From Natronomonas sp. (GTDB taxonomy: Archaea; Halobacteriota; Halobacteria; Halobacteriales; Haloarculaceae): DNA of 37,361 bases. The DNA lies in assembly GCF_028274965.1 (NCBI RefSeq), contig NZ_JAQCNO010000011.1, positions 1 through 37,361 on the forward strand, in the 5' to 3' direction. The position numbers and the translations under genes are program-made. How positions within the stretch are numbered: the first letter of the stretch is position 1; the number at the start of each line of letters is the position of its first letter. Shown piece after piece: positions 17,677 through 25,965 of the stretch. The notes under the pieces are model-generated. The model did no database searches and was not told where the DNA came from. It was given only the letters and a program-made list of their open reading frames with translations.

Positions 17677-19959
17677 TCAGTCCCATCGGTAGCTCACCTG
17701 GCTCATGACGTGTCTGCTTGTCAACTCGGCGGAGGCCGCCGAGTACCCGAACAGCTCCCGCATGTTCTCGATCGTTCGCCGTTTTACGCTCTCGGTTTCC
17801 GTTCCCGAGGGCGGATCCGCCCACTGCGTCGGATCCAAGTCCTCGTAGGTCCGGCGGACGTCGTCCCAGTCGTGGCTCCCCAACACCGTCTCGATGACGG
17901 GGATCTCGCGGGGATCGACGTCCGACACCCGGAAGTCCTCGTCGCGGTTCCGCCACGCGTGGCGGTTCAGCGCCGTGATGACCTTCTCGCCGCGGAACGC
18001 CTCGACGCCCTCCGTCGGGTCGGTCCCCTCGTAGTCGGACTCGTCGAACCGGCCGAGGTGCTCGATCTCGAAGACCTTCATCTTCAGCGGGTCCGGCTCG
18101 ACGGCCTCTCCGCGGTCGTTCTCGATCGTCTGTCCCTCGACCCACGCGTACACGTGCTCGATGTACTCCTCGACGGTCTCCTCGTCGACGCGTTTGTCGC
18201 GCATGACCGCGTCGATCACGTCCGACTCCTGTTGGCCGAACACGTAGTTCTTGATCGGGACGAGCCGGTTTTCGTACTCGGTCCGCTCGTTCGGCGAGAA
18301 CACCGGCGCGTCGTCGAGGCGCTCTGCCATCGCGTTCAGCACGTCCCGGGGCATGATGACGTTGCCGACGTCGAGGTCCGCGTGGTGTCTGTCCGTCTCC
18401 TCGTGGAGGAGGTCCGCGATGACGTCGCGGGTGTACGTGACCGGGATCCCGCCGTCGCCCTCCGCGGGATCCCCGAAGTCGAACTCGTCTTTGTACCGGC
18501 GCTCGTCGCCGTCCTGCAAGTAGCCCCGATCGTAGACGAGCGCCTTGTCGACGAGGTCCAACCCGGGCGGCAGCGTCTCGGCGTCGAGCCGCGTTCCGAC
18601 GGCGTACAGCGCCGCGGCCTCGACCGCGTGCGGCGCGAGCTCCCGGTCCCGGACGGTGCCGTCCGAGCGACGGACCGAAATGACGAGCGGTTCGCGTATC
18701 TTCTCGGCCAGCTCCTCGTAGCTCTCGGTCTCCCAGATCTCCGTCTCGTTCGTCAGCTCCCGCCGGACGAGTTCGGCCTCCAGCGAGAGGTTCGTCAGAT
18801 AGGTGAACTCGTGTTTGTCGAGCCGCCGCTTCAGCGCCTTCAGCGGGTCCGACCCCTCGCGCTCGGCGTGTTGGTTCAGCTGCGCTTCGAGGTCGGGGTT
18901 CGAGATGATGATCATCTGGGTGTCGATGTCCATCCCGATCCCCTTGTCGAGCTTGACGGCGCCCTCGTCGGGGACGTTCAGAAGCTTCTGCAGCAGGTCG
19001 GCGTGCTGGGCGGCGTCCTCGACGACCGTCAACAGGCCGTTGCCCTGCGAGAGCACCCCGTCGTAACTGAACGCCTGCGGGTTCTTTCTGCCCCGCGAGT
19101 CGAGCTGCTGTAACATGCCCGCCATCCACGAGCCGACGAGACGCTCTTTGGGCGAGCCGTCGTCCTCGCTGTGGAGGACGCCGATCCCTTGGCCGACGTC
19201 GACGATGAAGTTCTTCACCCGGAGGTGCCGCTCGTCGGCGACGGCCGAAAACAGCTCCTCGACGCCCTCCCTGCGGTACTGCTCCTCTAGGTGGTCGTAG
19301 GCCTCCCGGCTGAACGGGTCGAGCCCGGCGTCGAGGTGGATCGGTATGTGGTCGTCCAACTCGGCGTTCAGATCCGCGAGCAGTTCCTCGCGGACCGTCC
19401 CCGGGAACACGGACAGCGGGTGCGATTGGACCGGCGAGGGGTACCAGTCGTCCTCGTCGATCCGCGCGCCGTCCCCGTAGGTCATCCCCGGCGACGCGTC
19501 GTCGCCGGCCCCGGCGACGTTCCACTCGACGGTGTAGCGGCGGCCGGCGTCGGTCTTCGAGTACTCCCTGAGGCCGTTTATGAGACACCGCTTGAGCTCG
19601 GACTTTCCGGTCGCCGTCGGGCCGTCCAGCCACAGGATCTTCTCCTCTTTGCCGCGTCTGGCGGCGATCGACCGGAGGTCGTTGACGAAGGCGTTCAGCA
19701 CCTCGGTGTTGCCGAGGATGGCGTGCTCGCCGTCGTTGTGGGGGTCGTCGAAGAACCGGTACCGCTGCTTGCGCTCGCCCTCCTCGACGACGGTCCGGGT
19801 GCCGGCGGCCTCGATCGCCGACAGCAGGTACTTCGAGGCGTGTGCGGCCGACGTCGGGTTCTCGAAGATCTCCTCGACGTACGCCTCGATCCCCATCGGC
19901 GGTTCGTACGTCTCCCGGAGGGCGTCGTCGGCCCGCGCGACGTAGTCCTCGGCGGTCAT
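17677..19959 (-). CDS. prkA: PrkA-type AAA/serine kinase, second copy
   Basis: A 760-residue PrkA-like protein: an N-terminal AAA-type ATPase with Walker A GPTATGKSEL (K119) and a C-terminal PrkA kinase-like region. The family (E. coli YeaG, Bacillus PrkA) has been reported as a serine protein kinase and, in Bacillus, as an AAA protease; which activity applies in archaea is unknown. A conserved block around residue 275 (HLRVKNFIVDVGQGIGVLH) and DGVLSQGNGLLTVVEDAAQH match the ATPase core. It differs clearly from the upstream copy, so it is an old duplication rather than a recent one. Its ATG overlaps the upstream stop by 4 bases. The longer open frame to 20139 is a shadow of the upstream gene. 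Confidence 0.93.
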   Translation of the reverse strand: MTAEDYVARADDALRETYEPPMGIEAYVEEIFENPTSAAHASKYLLSAIEAAGTRTVVEEGERKQRYRFFDDPHNDGEHAILGNTEVLNAFVNDLRSIAARRGKEEKILWLDGPTATGKSELKRCLINGLREYSKTDAGRRYTVEWNVAGAGDDASPGMTYGDGARIDEDDWYPSPVQSHPLSVFPGTVREELLADLNAELDDHIPIHLDAGLDPFSREAYDHLEEQYRREGVEELFSAVADERHLRVKNFIVDVGQGIGVLHSEDDGSPKERLVGSWMAGMLQQLDSRGRKNPQAFSYDGVLSQGNGLLTVVEDAAQHADLLQKLLNVPDEGAVKLDKGIGMDIDTQMIIISNPDLEAQLNQHAEREGSDPLKALKRRLDKHEFTYLTNLSLEAELVRRELTNETEIWETESYEELAEKIREPLVISVRRSDGTVRDRELAPHAVEAAALYAVGTRLDAETLPPGLDLVDKALVYDRGYLQDGDERRYKDEFDFGDPAEGDGGIPVTYTRDVIADLLHEETDRHHADLDVGNVIMPRDVLNAMAERLDDAPVFSPNERTEYENRLVPIKNYVFGQQESDVIDAVMRDKRVDEETVEEYIEHVYAWVEGQTIENDRGEAVEPDPLKMKVFEIEHLGRFDESDYEGTDPTEGVEAFRGEKVITALNRHAWRNRDEDFRVSDVDPREIPVIETVLGSHDWDDVRRTYEDLDPTQWADPPSGTETESVKRRTIENMRELFGYSAASAELTSRHVMSQVSYRWD

Positions 19960-22028
19960 TCGGACTCCATCTCGGCCTTTGCGACCTCGGCGCCGGCGAA
20001 CTCGAGCACCTCCTTTGCCCCCTCGGTGCTGTAGCCCTGCTCCTCTAGGGCCTCGATCCAGGCGTTTCTTTCGTCGTCGTCGAGTTCGCCGCTGGAGACG
20101 AGCGCCGAGAAGTTGATGTTGTGTTTCTTGTCCTCCCACAGCTTCCGCTCGAGCGCCCGGCGGAGGCGGTCGTTGTCCTGTGGCTCGAAGGTTTCCCCCT
20201 CGCGGGCCCGGCGGCTGACCCAGTTTGCGACCTCCTGTCGGAAGTCGTCCTTCCGGTCGGCCGGAACGTTGAGCTTCTCCTCGACGGCCCGGAGGAACGT
20301 CTCGTCGGGCTCCTGTTCGCGCCCCGTGATCTCGTCTTCGACGGTGTCGTCGTCGATGTAGGCCATGACGTGGTCCATGTACTTTTCGCCCTGCCGCTGG
20401 ATCTCGTCGAGATCGTACGCCAGCGCGTGTCTGACGTCCTCGATCGCCCGCTCTTTGTACTCCTCGCGGACCAACTCGAGATAGCGGTAGTACGTCTCGA
20501 AGTTCTCCTCGGGGATCGACCCGTGGTTCTCGAGGTTCTCCTCGATGTGGTTGAACGCGGTCAGCGCCGAGAGGAACATCCGCTCGCGGTGCATCGAGTC
20601 CATGATCGCCTCGGCGATCTCGTCGCCGATAAAGCGCGGCGAAACACCGTCCATGCCCTCGCCGATGTCGGCGGTTTCGGCGCCCTCGTCGCGGAGCTTC
20701 TTGACATCGATGTCCTCGCTCTCGTCGATCTCGCCGTTGTACGCCTTGGCCTTCTGTACGATCGAGACCGTCCCGCTGTCGGGCTCTTCGATCCGGCTCA
20801 GGACGCCGAACAGCCCCGCCATCTCCAGGGTGTGCGGCTCGACGTGGATGTCGGGCACGTCGGCGTTGTTCAGCATCTTCCGGTAGATCTCCGCCTCCTC
20901 CTCGTACTGGAGGACGTACGGGAAGTCGATCCGCTTCGTCCGGTCGTTGAACGCCTCCATCTTCTCGTCGCCCTTCTTGTCGCGGTACTCGGGCATGTTT
21001 GTCCGCCCGACGATGACCTGGTCGATGTCCATCCGGGGGTTGTTCTTCGGCTTTATCGTCTGCTCTTGGGAGGCGTGCAGGAAGTCATAGAGGAACTCCC
21101 GCTGGAGCTTCAGAAGCTCCTCGCCGGAGAAGATCCCGCGATTGGCGTTGCAGAACGCGCCGGAGTAGTCGAACGCACGCGGGTCGCTCTCGCCGTAGAC
21201 GGCGATCTTCGAGTAGTTGACGTCGCCCGTCAGCTCCGTCTCGTCTTGGTTCTTCTTGTCCTTCGGCTCGAACGTCTCGACGGCCTGGCGCTTGTTCTCG
21301 TCGGCGATGAGCCGGATCACCTCGATGTGGTTCTCCAACACCGCCTGCAGGTCGTCGTCGTAGTGCTCCAACAGCGAGTCCATGTAGAACTCGCTGGCCG
21401 GATCGAGCGCCTGCTCGTTGCGGATCGTGTAGGGCGCGTCCAGCCGCTCGTTGATGTCCTCGACGACGCGCTCGCGCTGTTCGAGCGGCAACAGGACGAT
21501 CGGGTCCTGGTTCATCGGCGACCGGACGACGTCGTCGGCGGGGTCCTGATCCGGGATGACGTCACAGAGGCTGGTCCAACGGAAGGTGTACATCCGGCCC
21601 GCCTCGCGGGTCGTGTAGTCCTCGAAGTACCGCCGGACCTGGCGGTCGAAATCGGACTTCCCGGACCCGACCGGCCCGAGCAGGAGTTTGATCCGCTTTT
21701 CGGGCCCGAGCCCGCGGGCTCCGGACTTCACCTTGTTCGTGAACTCGTGGATCGCCTCGTGGATGACCCGCCCGTAGAACGTGTTCTCGCCGTCCCCGAG
21801 GGGATCGGCCGCCGCGAGATCGTACTCGACGACGCCGGCCTCCTCGTCGTAGGAGGTGCCGTAGTAGTCGAACATGTCGGCCACGCGCTGGTGGGCGTTG
21901 CGAGCGATCTTCGGGCTCTCGTATAGCTCCTCGAGATACCACTGGAACGACCGCGTCCGGCGGAGATCCGAGGGGATCGTGTTCCGATACTCCTTGCTGA
22001 GTTCTTCGAGGGTTTCCATGTCGCTCAT
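19956..22028 (-). CDS. prkA: PrkA-type AAA/serine kinase, first copy
   Basis: A 690-residue PrkA family protein and the first gene of the operon. Walker A is GPVGSGKSDF (K124) in the N-terminal AAA domain; later sequence includes FCNANRGIFSGEELLKLQRE and IKPKNNPRMDIDQVIVGRTN, conserved in PrkA/YeaG. The C-terminal third contains the proposed kinase region, ending in a helical Glu/Lys-rich tail. The start is set at MSDMETLEEL; an ATG three codons later (22019) is equally possible. An in-frame GTG at 22100 would add 24 unlikely residues. The 5' leader would be about 130 bases if transcription starts from the AT-rich box at 22182-22194, unusually long for a haloarchaeon. Confidence 0.94.
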   Translation of the reverse strand: MSDMETLEELSKEYRNTIPSDLRRTRSFQWYLEELYESPKIARNAHQRVADMFDYYGTSYDEEAGVVEYDLAAADPLGDGENTFYGRVIHEAIHEFTNKVKSGARGLGPEKRIKLLLGPVGSGKSDFDRQVRRYFEDYTTREAGRMYTFRWTSLCDVIPDQDPADDVVRSPMNQDPIVLLPLEQRERVVEDINERLDAPYTIRNEQALDPASEFYMDSLLEHYDDDLQAVLENHIEVIRLIADENKRQAVETFEPKDKKNQDETELTGDVNYSKIAVYGESDPRAFDYSGAFCNANRGIFSGEELLKLQREFLYDFLHASQEQTIKPKNNPRMDIDQVIVGRTNMPEYRDKKGDEKMEAFNDRTKRIDFPYVLQYEEEAEIYRKMLNNADVPDIHVEPHTLEMAGLFGVLSRIEEPDSGTVSIVQKAKAYNGEIDESEDIDVKKLRDEGAETADIGEGMDGVSPRFIGDEIAEAIMDSMHRERMFLSALTAFNHIEENLENHGSIPEENFETYYRYLELVREEYKERAIEDVRHALAYDLDEIQRQGEKYMDHVMAYIDDDTVEDEITGREQEPDETFLRAVEEKLNVPADRKDDFRQEVANWVSRRAREGETFEPQDNDRLRRALERKLWEDKKHNINFSALVSSGELDDDERNAWIEALEEQGYSTEGAKEVLEFAGAEVAKAEMESE

Positions 22029-22401
22029 TCTGTGTACGGAGACGCACTGGGCGTTCCACCCGGCCGGCCCGGGCGTGCCGCTATCGCGGTACCGTGACAC
22101 GTCAAACCGTCTCGCTCGGCGCTCCGAAACGGGCGTCCTCGGCGTGTCGAGGTGCGGTGTGACATGACAGCGATACCGATACTATATTATATAGGAGTGC
22201 CACAGACGTAAAAACCCTTCCCCGAATCGCCACACGACGTGGGGATCACCCCGCGGTCGCGGTGTCGGTCGAGGCCTCTCCGTCCCGTGGCCGCTTCGGT
22301 CCGTCCGGCGTCTCTGCCCCGCGAGCCCCGGACCCGGTCGCCGTCGCCGCCGCCGCCACCGCCACCGGGACACTGATACGCCCGGCACCCGAGCGGCCGG
22401 T
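22029..22401. other. Intergenic region upstream of the prkA operon
   Basis: This 373-base gap separates the leftward prkA operon from a rightward gene. It holds the palindromic AT-rich box at 22182-22194. Between that box and the prkA start (22029-22181) the DNA is GC-rich and I see no convincing short gene. Right of the box (22195-22401) there is also no credible ORF; frames there are Arg/Pro-rich. The long leader on the prkA side could hold regulatory structure, but none is obvious by eye. Confidence 0.6.
22182..22194. promoter_or_regulatory. AT-rich palindromic promoter-like box
   Basis: CTATATTATATAG is a perfect 13-base palindrome (CTATAT-T-ATATAG) in very GC-rich surroundings, preceded at 22171-22182 by a tandem CGATAC repeat. 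It can serve as a TATA box in either direction: leftward for the prkA-prkA-DUF444-spoVR operon, whose first ATG is 154 bases away, and less likely rightward for the gene at 22402. The symmetry could also serve as a repressor or activator site. Confidence 0.55.
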
Positions 22402-22791
22402 ATGCTCTCGGAGGCGACCCTGGGGGAGGGGTGGACGGTCTGGAACGCCACGGACGACCGGGGCATCGCCGTCTACCGCCCCGATGTCTTCGAGGAGTCC
22501 TCGTTCCCCGCGGCGTGTCTGCCGACGGTGTACGTCTCCCGGGGGCGACGAACCCGCCGTCCGGAGGGAAACCGGAACCTCCCGTCGGACGCCCCCTGGC
22601 TCGTTCGGCTGCGGTTGGAGCCCGAGATCGACCGCACGCCCGAGGCGTACGACACCCGCGAGGAGGCGGTCGCGGCCACAGAGCGCCTCACCCGGGCGTT
22701 CGCTGCCGGTGAGATCGACTACCGGTCGCTGTACCAACTCGAGCGCGAGGCGTACCTCGACGCGCTCGACGCGCTGACCGGCCGGGAGTAG
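22402..22791 (+). CDS. Conserved haloarchaeal protein, possibly DUF5820
   Basis: A 129-residue soluble protein, MLSEATLGEGWTVWNATDD at the start and a helical end (EIDYRSLYQLEREAYLDALD). I believe it corresponds to the haloarchaeal family listed as DUF5820, but this is from memory of its pattern and not certain. Acidic composition, codon use and a normal ATG support a real gene. No catalytic motif is visible. The crotonase gene follows 31 bases after its stop on the same strand; a TTTATCG box straddling the stop suggests that gene has its own promoter. Confidence 0.7.
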   Translation: MLSEATLGEGWTVWNATDDRGIAVYRPDVFEESSFPAACLPTVYVSRGRRTRRPEGNRNLPSDAPWLVRLRLEPEIDRTPEAYDTREEAVAATERLTRAFAAGEIDYRSLYQLEREAYLDALDALTGRE

Positions 22792-22822
22792 CTTTATCGA
22801 GCGCCCGTCCGAACCGCCTCGC

Positions 22823-23587
22823 ATGTCCGATCAAACCGTCGAACTCGAGTGGAGCGACGATGTCGCGACGATGACAGTCGACCGGCCCGAGGCGCTCAAC
22901 GCGCTGAACGTCGAGACCCTGGAGGGGATGCGAGACGCCATCGACGAGGCGGAGGCCGGCGACGCCCGCGTCCTGGTGGTCCGGGGGGCCGGCGACGCGT
23001 TCATGGCCGGCGCCGACATCAAGTACATGCGGGACCTCTCGACGGCGGAGGCCCAAGCGTGGGGCGAACTCGGCCACGGCGTCACCGACCGCCTCGAGGG
23101 GTTCCCGGCCCCGACGCTCGCCGTCGTCGACGGGTACGCCTTCGGCGGCGGCTGCGAGGTGGCGATGGCGTGCGATCTCCGCATCGGGAGCGAGTCGGCG
23201 CTGATCGGCAACACCGAGATCGATCTCGGCATCATCCCCGGGTGGGGCGGGACCCAGCGCCTTCCGCGTCTCGTCGGCGAGGAGACCGCAAAGCGGATGA
23301 TCTACCTCGGCGAGCGCCTCGACGCGGGAACGGCCGCCGACGAGGGGCTGTTCGGCGAGGTCGTCCCCGACGACGAGATCGACGAGCGGGCGGCCGAACT
23401 CGCCGCCGAACTCGCCGCCAAGCCCGCCTTCGCGATGGGGGCCGCGAAGGGCGCGATCGCACAGGCCTACAGCGACCGCGGCGGCCTCGAGTACGAGAAA
23501 CGCGCCTTCGCCGGGCTGTTCGGAACGCCGGACCAACGCGAGGGGATGGCCGCCTTCGTTGAGGACCGCGAACCGGAGTTCCGGTAG
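22823..23587 (+). CDS. Enoyl-CoA hydratase
   Basis: A 254-residue crotonase that adds water to trans-2-enoyl-CoA, as in fatty-acid or amino-acid breakdown. Unlike the crotonase at 1258, it keeps both catalytic glutamates: one in FGGGCEVAMACD (about residue 111) and one in IGNTEIDLGIIPG (about residue 131). The oxyanion-hole region GDAFMAGADIKYM is intact and GWGGTQRLPRLVG follows. Start ATG 22823 lies about 28 bases after a GCTTTATCG box, consistent with leaderless transcription. No beta-oxidation partner genes are adjacent. It may act on short chains such as crotonyl-CoA, but chain length cannot be judged here. Confidence 0.93.
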   Translation: MSDQTVELEWSDDVATMTVDRPEALNALNVETLEGMRDAIDEAEAGDARVLVVRGAGDAFMAGADIKYMRDLSTAEAQAWGELGHGVTDRLEGFPAPTLAVVDGYAFGGGCEVAMACDLRIGSESALIGNTEIDLGIIPGWGGTQRLPRLVGEETAKRMIYLGERLDAGTAADEGLFGEVVPDDEIDERAAELAAELAAKPAFAMGAAKGAIAQAYSDRGGLEYEKRAFAGLFGTPDQREGMAAFVEDREPEFR

Positions 23588-23665
23588 CGCCCGGCGAGTC
23601 CGACGGGAGCCGACACAGCCCCGGGGCGACGACGGGCTTAACACGCTACCGAGGGAACAGGGCGT

Positions 23666-24112
23666 ATGTCGAAGGTCACGCTGATCGGCGAGACGCTCGC
23701 GGAGGTGGGAACGGAGTTCGTCTACGAGGGGGAATCGACGGCCTGTGAGGGCTGTCCCTACCGCGAGCAGTGTCTGAACCTCAGCGTCGGCCGGCGGTAC
23801 CGCGTGACCGGAACCCGCGAGTCCGGGACGCTCGAGTGTGCGGTCCACGCGACCGGCGTCACGGCCGTCGAGGTCGAACCCGCCCCGGTGGCGGCGAACG
23901 TCGCGTCCAACGCCGCCTACGCGGGCAGCAAGGCGGCCTTAGAGGGGAGCTGTCCGTACACCGAGTGTCCGAGCCACGAGTTCTGCGAACCGGCCGGGGC
24001 CGAGTTCGACACGGAGTACCGGATCTCCGAGGTCGTCGGCGACCCGCCGCACGAACACTGCATGCTCGATCGGGACCTGACGCTCGTCGAGTTCGCCCCC
24101 GGCTCGGAGTGA
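23666..24112 (+). CDS. UPF0179 family cysteine-rich protein
   Basis: A 148-residue protein of the archaeal UPF0179 family, function unknown. Eight cysteines fall into two similar sets: C27, C30, C36, C58 and C96, C101, C107, C132. The spacing C-x2-C-x5-C plus a later Cys in the first half and C-x4-C-x5-C plus a later Cys in the second suggests two metal sites, either zinc or iron-sulfur. The motifs CEGCPYREQC and CPYTECPSHEFC are the most conserved part. A CTTAACA box about 30 bases before the ATG fits a leaderless promoter. The gene converges with the hydrolase at 24115, with only 2 bases between the stops. Confidence 0.9.
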   Translation: MSKVTLIGETLAEVGTEFVYEGESTACEGCPYREQCLNLSVGRRYRVTGTRESGTLECAVHATGVTAVEVEPAPVAANVASNAAYAGSKAALEGSCPYTECPSHEFCEPAGAEFDTEYRISEVVGDPPHEHCMLDRDLTLVEFAPGSE

Positions 24113-24114
24113 GT

Positions 24115-24963
24115 TCACCCGCCTCCGGAGTTGGTCCGGGCCGTCCGTTCGGCGCCCGTTCCCTCCGAGGGCTCCCCGTCGAGTCGACCGACGAGGCTGC
24201 CGGCGTACCCGAACACGTTCCGGTAGCCGTACGCCGATAACAACACCGGATAGAAGGGGGCCTCGGCGACGAGCGCCTCGCCGTCGGCGGCGGCGAAGCG
24301 ATCGCCCTCGGCGACGCGCTCGAAGTTCTCGACGAAGACCTCGTAGCGCTCGCCCTCCGGCTTCGGGATCCGCTCATCGAGCCGGAAGACCGAGAGCGGC
24401 CGACGCCACGGCGACTCGCCTTCGCCGGAGAGGGCGCCGACGGCGACGAGGAACTCCCGCGCGAGCCGGACCGCGTTGTCGGCGGCCTCCGAGGAGCGCT
24501 GCAGCCCGCACTCAAGTTCGATCACGTCGGGGTACGCGATCAGCCGCCCGTCGCTGTAGGCGGCCGTCTCGACGACGGCCTCCACGGAGAGATACGGGCA
24601 GACGGCCCTCCCGAACCCGTCGAGTTCGTCGACGAGCGCGAACGGCGCCTCGTGGGACTGCGTCGAGTGCAACGAGAGGACTTCACAGCCGCGGATCTCG
24701 TCGAGCAGTTCGTGCGCCAGCCGCCCCTCGTGGGTGTCGGCGTCCGGCGACCCGGGGAACGCCCGGTTGAGATCCTCCTCGACGTACCGGACGCCCTGCG
24801 CCCGGGCCTTCTCGTTGGCGACGACGAGTTTGACCGGCCGCTCGACGTCGAGGTCGGCTTCGAGAAGCGTCTCTACCGCGATCGACCCGCAGGGCTCGTC
24901 GCCGTGGATCCCGCCGACGATAGCGACCTCGGGCTCGCCTCCGCCCAGCGTCTCGACGCGCAT
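24115..24963 (-). CDS. Succinylglutamate desuccinylase/aspartoacylase-type zinc hydrolase
   Basis: A 282-residue M14-like zinc hydrolase. GGIHGDEPCG supplies the zinc ligands H20 and E23, and LSLHS provides the third His (H99). EEDLNRAFPG has the substrate-binding Arg common to aspartoacylase, and IELECG carries the likely catalytic Glu. Such enzymes remove acyl groups from amino acids (N-acetylaspartate, succinylglutamate); the haloarchaeal substrate is unknown. The C-terminal tail (from about residue 260) is Ser/Gly/Thr-rich and not conserved in appearance. It sits alone between a UPF0179 gene and the divergent repeat-protein gene. Confidence 0.87.
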   Translation of the reverse strand: MRVETLGGGEPEVAIVGGIHGDEPCGSIAVETLLEADLDVERPVKLVVANEKARAQGVRYVEEDLNRAFPGSPDADTHEGRLAHELLDEIRGCEVLSLHSTQSHEAPFALVDELDGFGRAVCPYLSVEAVVETAAYSDGRLIAYPDVIELECGLQRSSEAADNAVRLAREFLVAVGALSGEGESPWRRPLSVFRLDERIPKPEGERYEVFVENFERVAEGDRFAAADGEALVAEAPFYPVLLSAYGYRNVFGYAGSLVGRLDGEPSEGTGAERTARTNSGGG

Positions 24964-25102
24964 CTACCGCCGATTAGCGCCGCCGCCGGTATGAACTCCC
25001 CGTTTCGGGACGTGACGCGAGGACAAAACGAGACGCTCGCCCGCACCCGAGACGGCCGGGCACGACAGCCGAACCCGACGACCGAACCCAGCGGCCGCGG
25101 TC

Positions 25103-25144
25103 GGGAATGAACGGGTATTCCCGTCTCGGCTACGAACCCGAGAC
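25103..25144. repeat. Two neighbouring hairpin-forming inverted repeats
   Basis: In the 234-base divergent gap before the repeat-protein gene, ACGGG-TATT-CCCGT (25111-25124) can form a 5-bp hairpin. Next to it GTCTCGG (25123-25129) pairs with CCGAGAC (25138-25144). A GGGAAT/ATTCCC pair (25103-25108 with 25117-25122) overlaps the first. These may form operator or RNA structure; no function is known. Confidence 0.35.
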
Positions 25145-25197
25145 ATGAACGACACCGGCAGACCGCCGACGCGACCCGTGGGACGGAGGGGACACGG

Positions 25198-25929
25198 ATG
25201 AAACCGGGACGCATCGACTCGATCGTCGATCTCGCCTACGGGCTGGCGATCCTCGTCGCCATCCTCGTCATCTTCGTCGAGGGGACCGCCGTCGGCATCG
25301 CATTCGGGCTCGGCGTGTTGGTCTCCTACGTCATCCACATCGTCTGGAAGATGTCGCGGTACGACCCGGAGTGGATGACGCGGCAGGTCGCCGATCAGGT
25401 CGAAAAGACGGTCGGCGACACGGTGAGCAAGGAGGTCGAGGAGACCGTCGGGGAGACGGTCGGGGAGACCGTCGGCGACACGGTGAGCAAGGAGGTCGAA
25501 GCGCAGGTCGAAAAGACGGTCGGCGACACGGTGAGCAAGGAGGTTGACGGCGTGGCTGCCGAGGTCGGCGAGACCGTCACCGAGGAGGTCTCCGGGACGG
25601 TCGGGGAAACGGTCGAGAAGGCGGTCGGTGAGACGGTCGAGGAGACCGTCGAGAAGACGGTCGACGAAACGGTCGAGAAGGCGGTGAACGAGACGGTCGA
25701 ACAGAAGGTCGGCGAGACCGTCGAGGAGACCGTCGAGAAGACGGTCGACGAAACGGTCGAACGGAAGGTCGACGAGGCCGTGGGCGACTCCGACCCCGAC
25801 GACGTCGGCGTGAGCGCGACGGACTCGGTTGGCGTGCGCGCCGCCGAAGCCGGGGACAACGTCGACGACGCCGACAGCGATGCGAACGCGGACGACGACG
25901 ATACGAAAACGGGCGACACCGAGCCGTAA
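25198..25929 (+). CDS. Membrane-anchored protein with four-residue Thr-Val repeats
   Basis: A 243-residue protein. Residues 8-30 and 32-50 are two hydrophobic segments (LAYGLAILVAILVIFVEG and AFGLGVLVSYVIHIVW), then a basic KMSRYDP stop. Residues about 62-195 are built from a four-residue unit, Thr-Val-x-Glu/Asp/Lys (TVGETVGETVGDTVSKEVE, TVEETVEKTVDETVEKAV), roughly 30 copies. This should form a long, regular helix with a polar face and a Val face. The last 45 residues are Asp-rich. I do not recognise a named family; the arrangement resembles membrane-tethered helical or late-embryogenesis-abundant-like stress proteins only in general character. The reading frame is clean despite repetition. 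Function unknown; envelope or cytoskeleton-like anchoring is a guess. Confidence 0.75.
   Translation: MKPGRIDSIVDLAYGLAILVAILVIFVEGTAVGIAFGLGVLVSYVIHIVWKMSRYDPEWMTRQVADQVEKTVGDTVSKEVEETVGETVGETVGDTVSKEVEAQVEKTVGDTVSKEVDGVAAEVGETVTEEVSGTVGETVEKAVGETVEETVEKTVDETVEKAVNETVEQKVGETVEETVEKTVDETVERKVDEAVGDSDPDDVGVSATDSVGVRAAEAGDNVDDADSDANADDDDTKTGDTEP
25393..25784 (+). repeat. Degenerate tandem repeat inside the coding region
   Basis: DNA coding for the Thr-Val helix consists of near-identical 12-base units such as GAGACCGTCGGG and GAGACGGTCGAG. A larger block, GTCGAAAAGACGGTCGGCGA through AAGGAGGT, occurs at about 25399 and again at about 25509. The DNA repeats will tend to expand or contract by replication slippage, so copy number may differ between strains. 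Confidence 0.75.
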
Positions 25930-25965
25930 CGCGCGAGCGAACCGGAGCCGACAGGGGGTATTTTA

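Noticed and set aside
16435..19113. 892-codon open frame on the plus strand
   Set aside because: Antisense of DUF444 and the second prkA, with the same Val/Arg/Asp-biased composition and no motif.
20121..21926. 601-codon open frame on the plus strand
   Set aside because: Antisense shadow of the first prkA, which has clear family motifs.
25393..25784. CRISPR-like tandem repeats
   Set aside because: Units are 12 bases, contiguous without spacers, and lie in frame inside a coding region.
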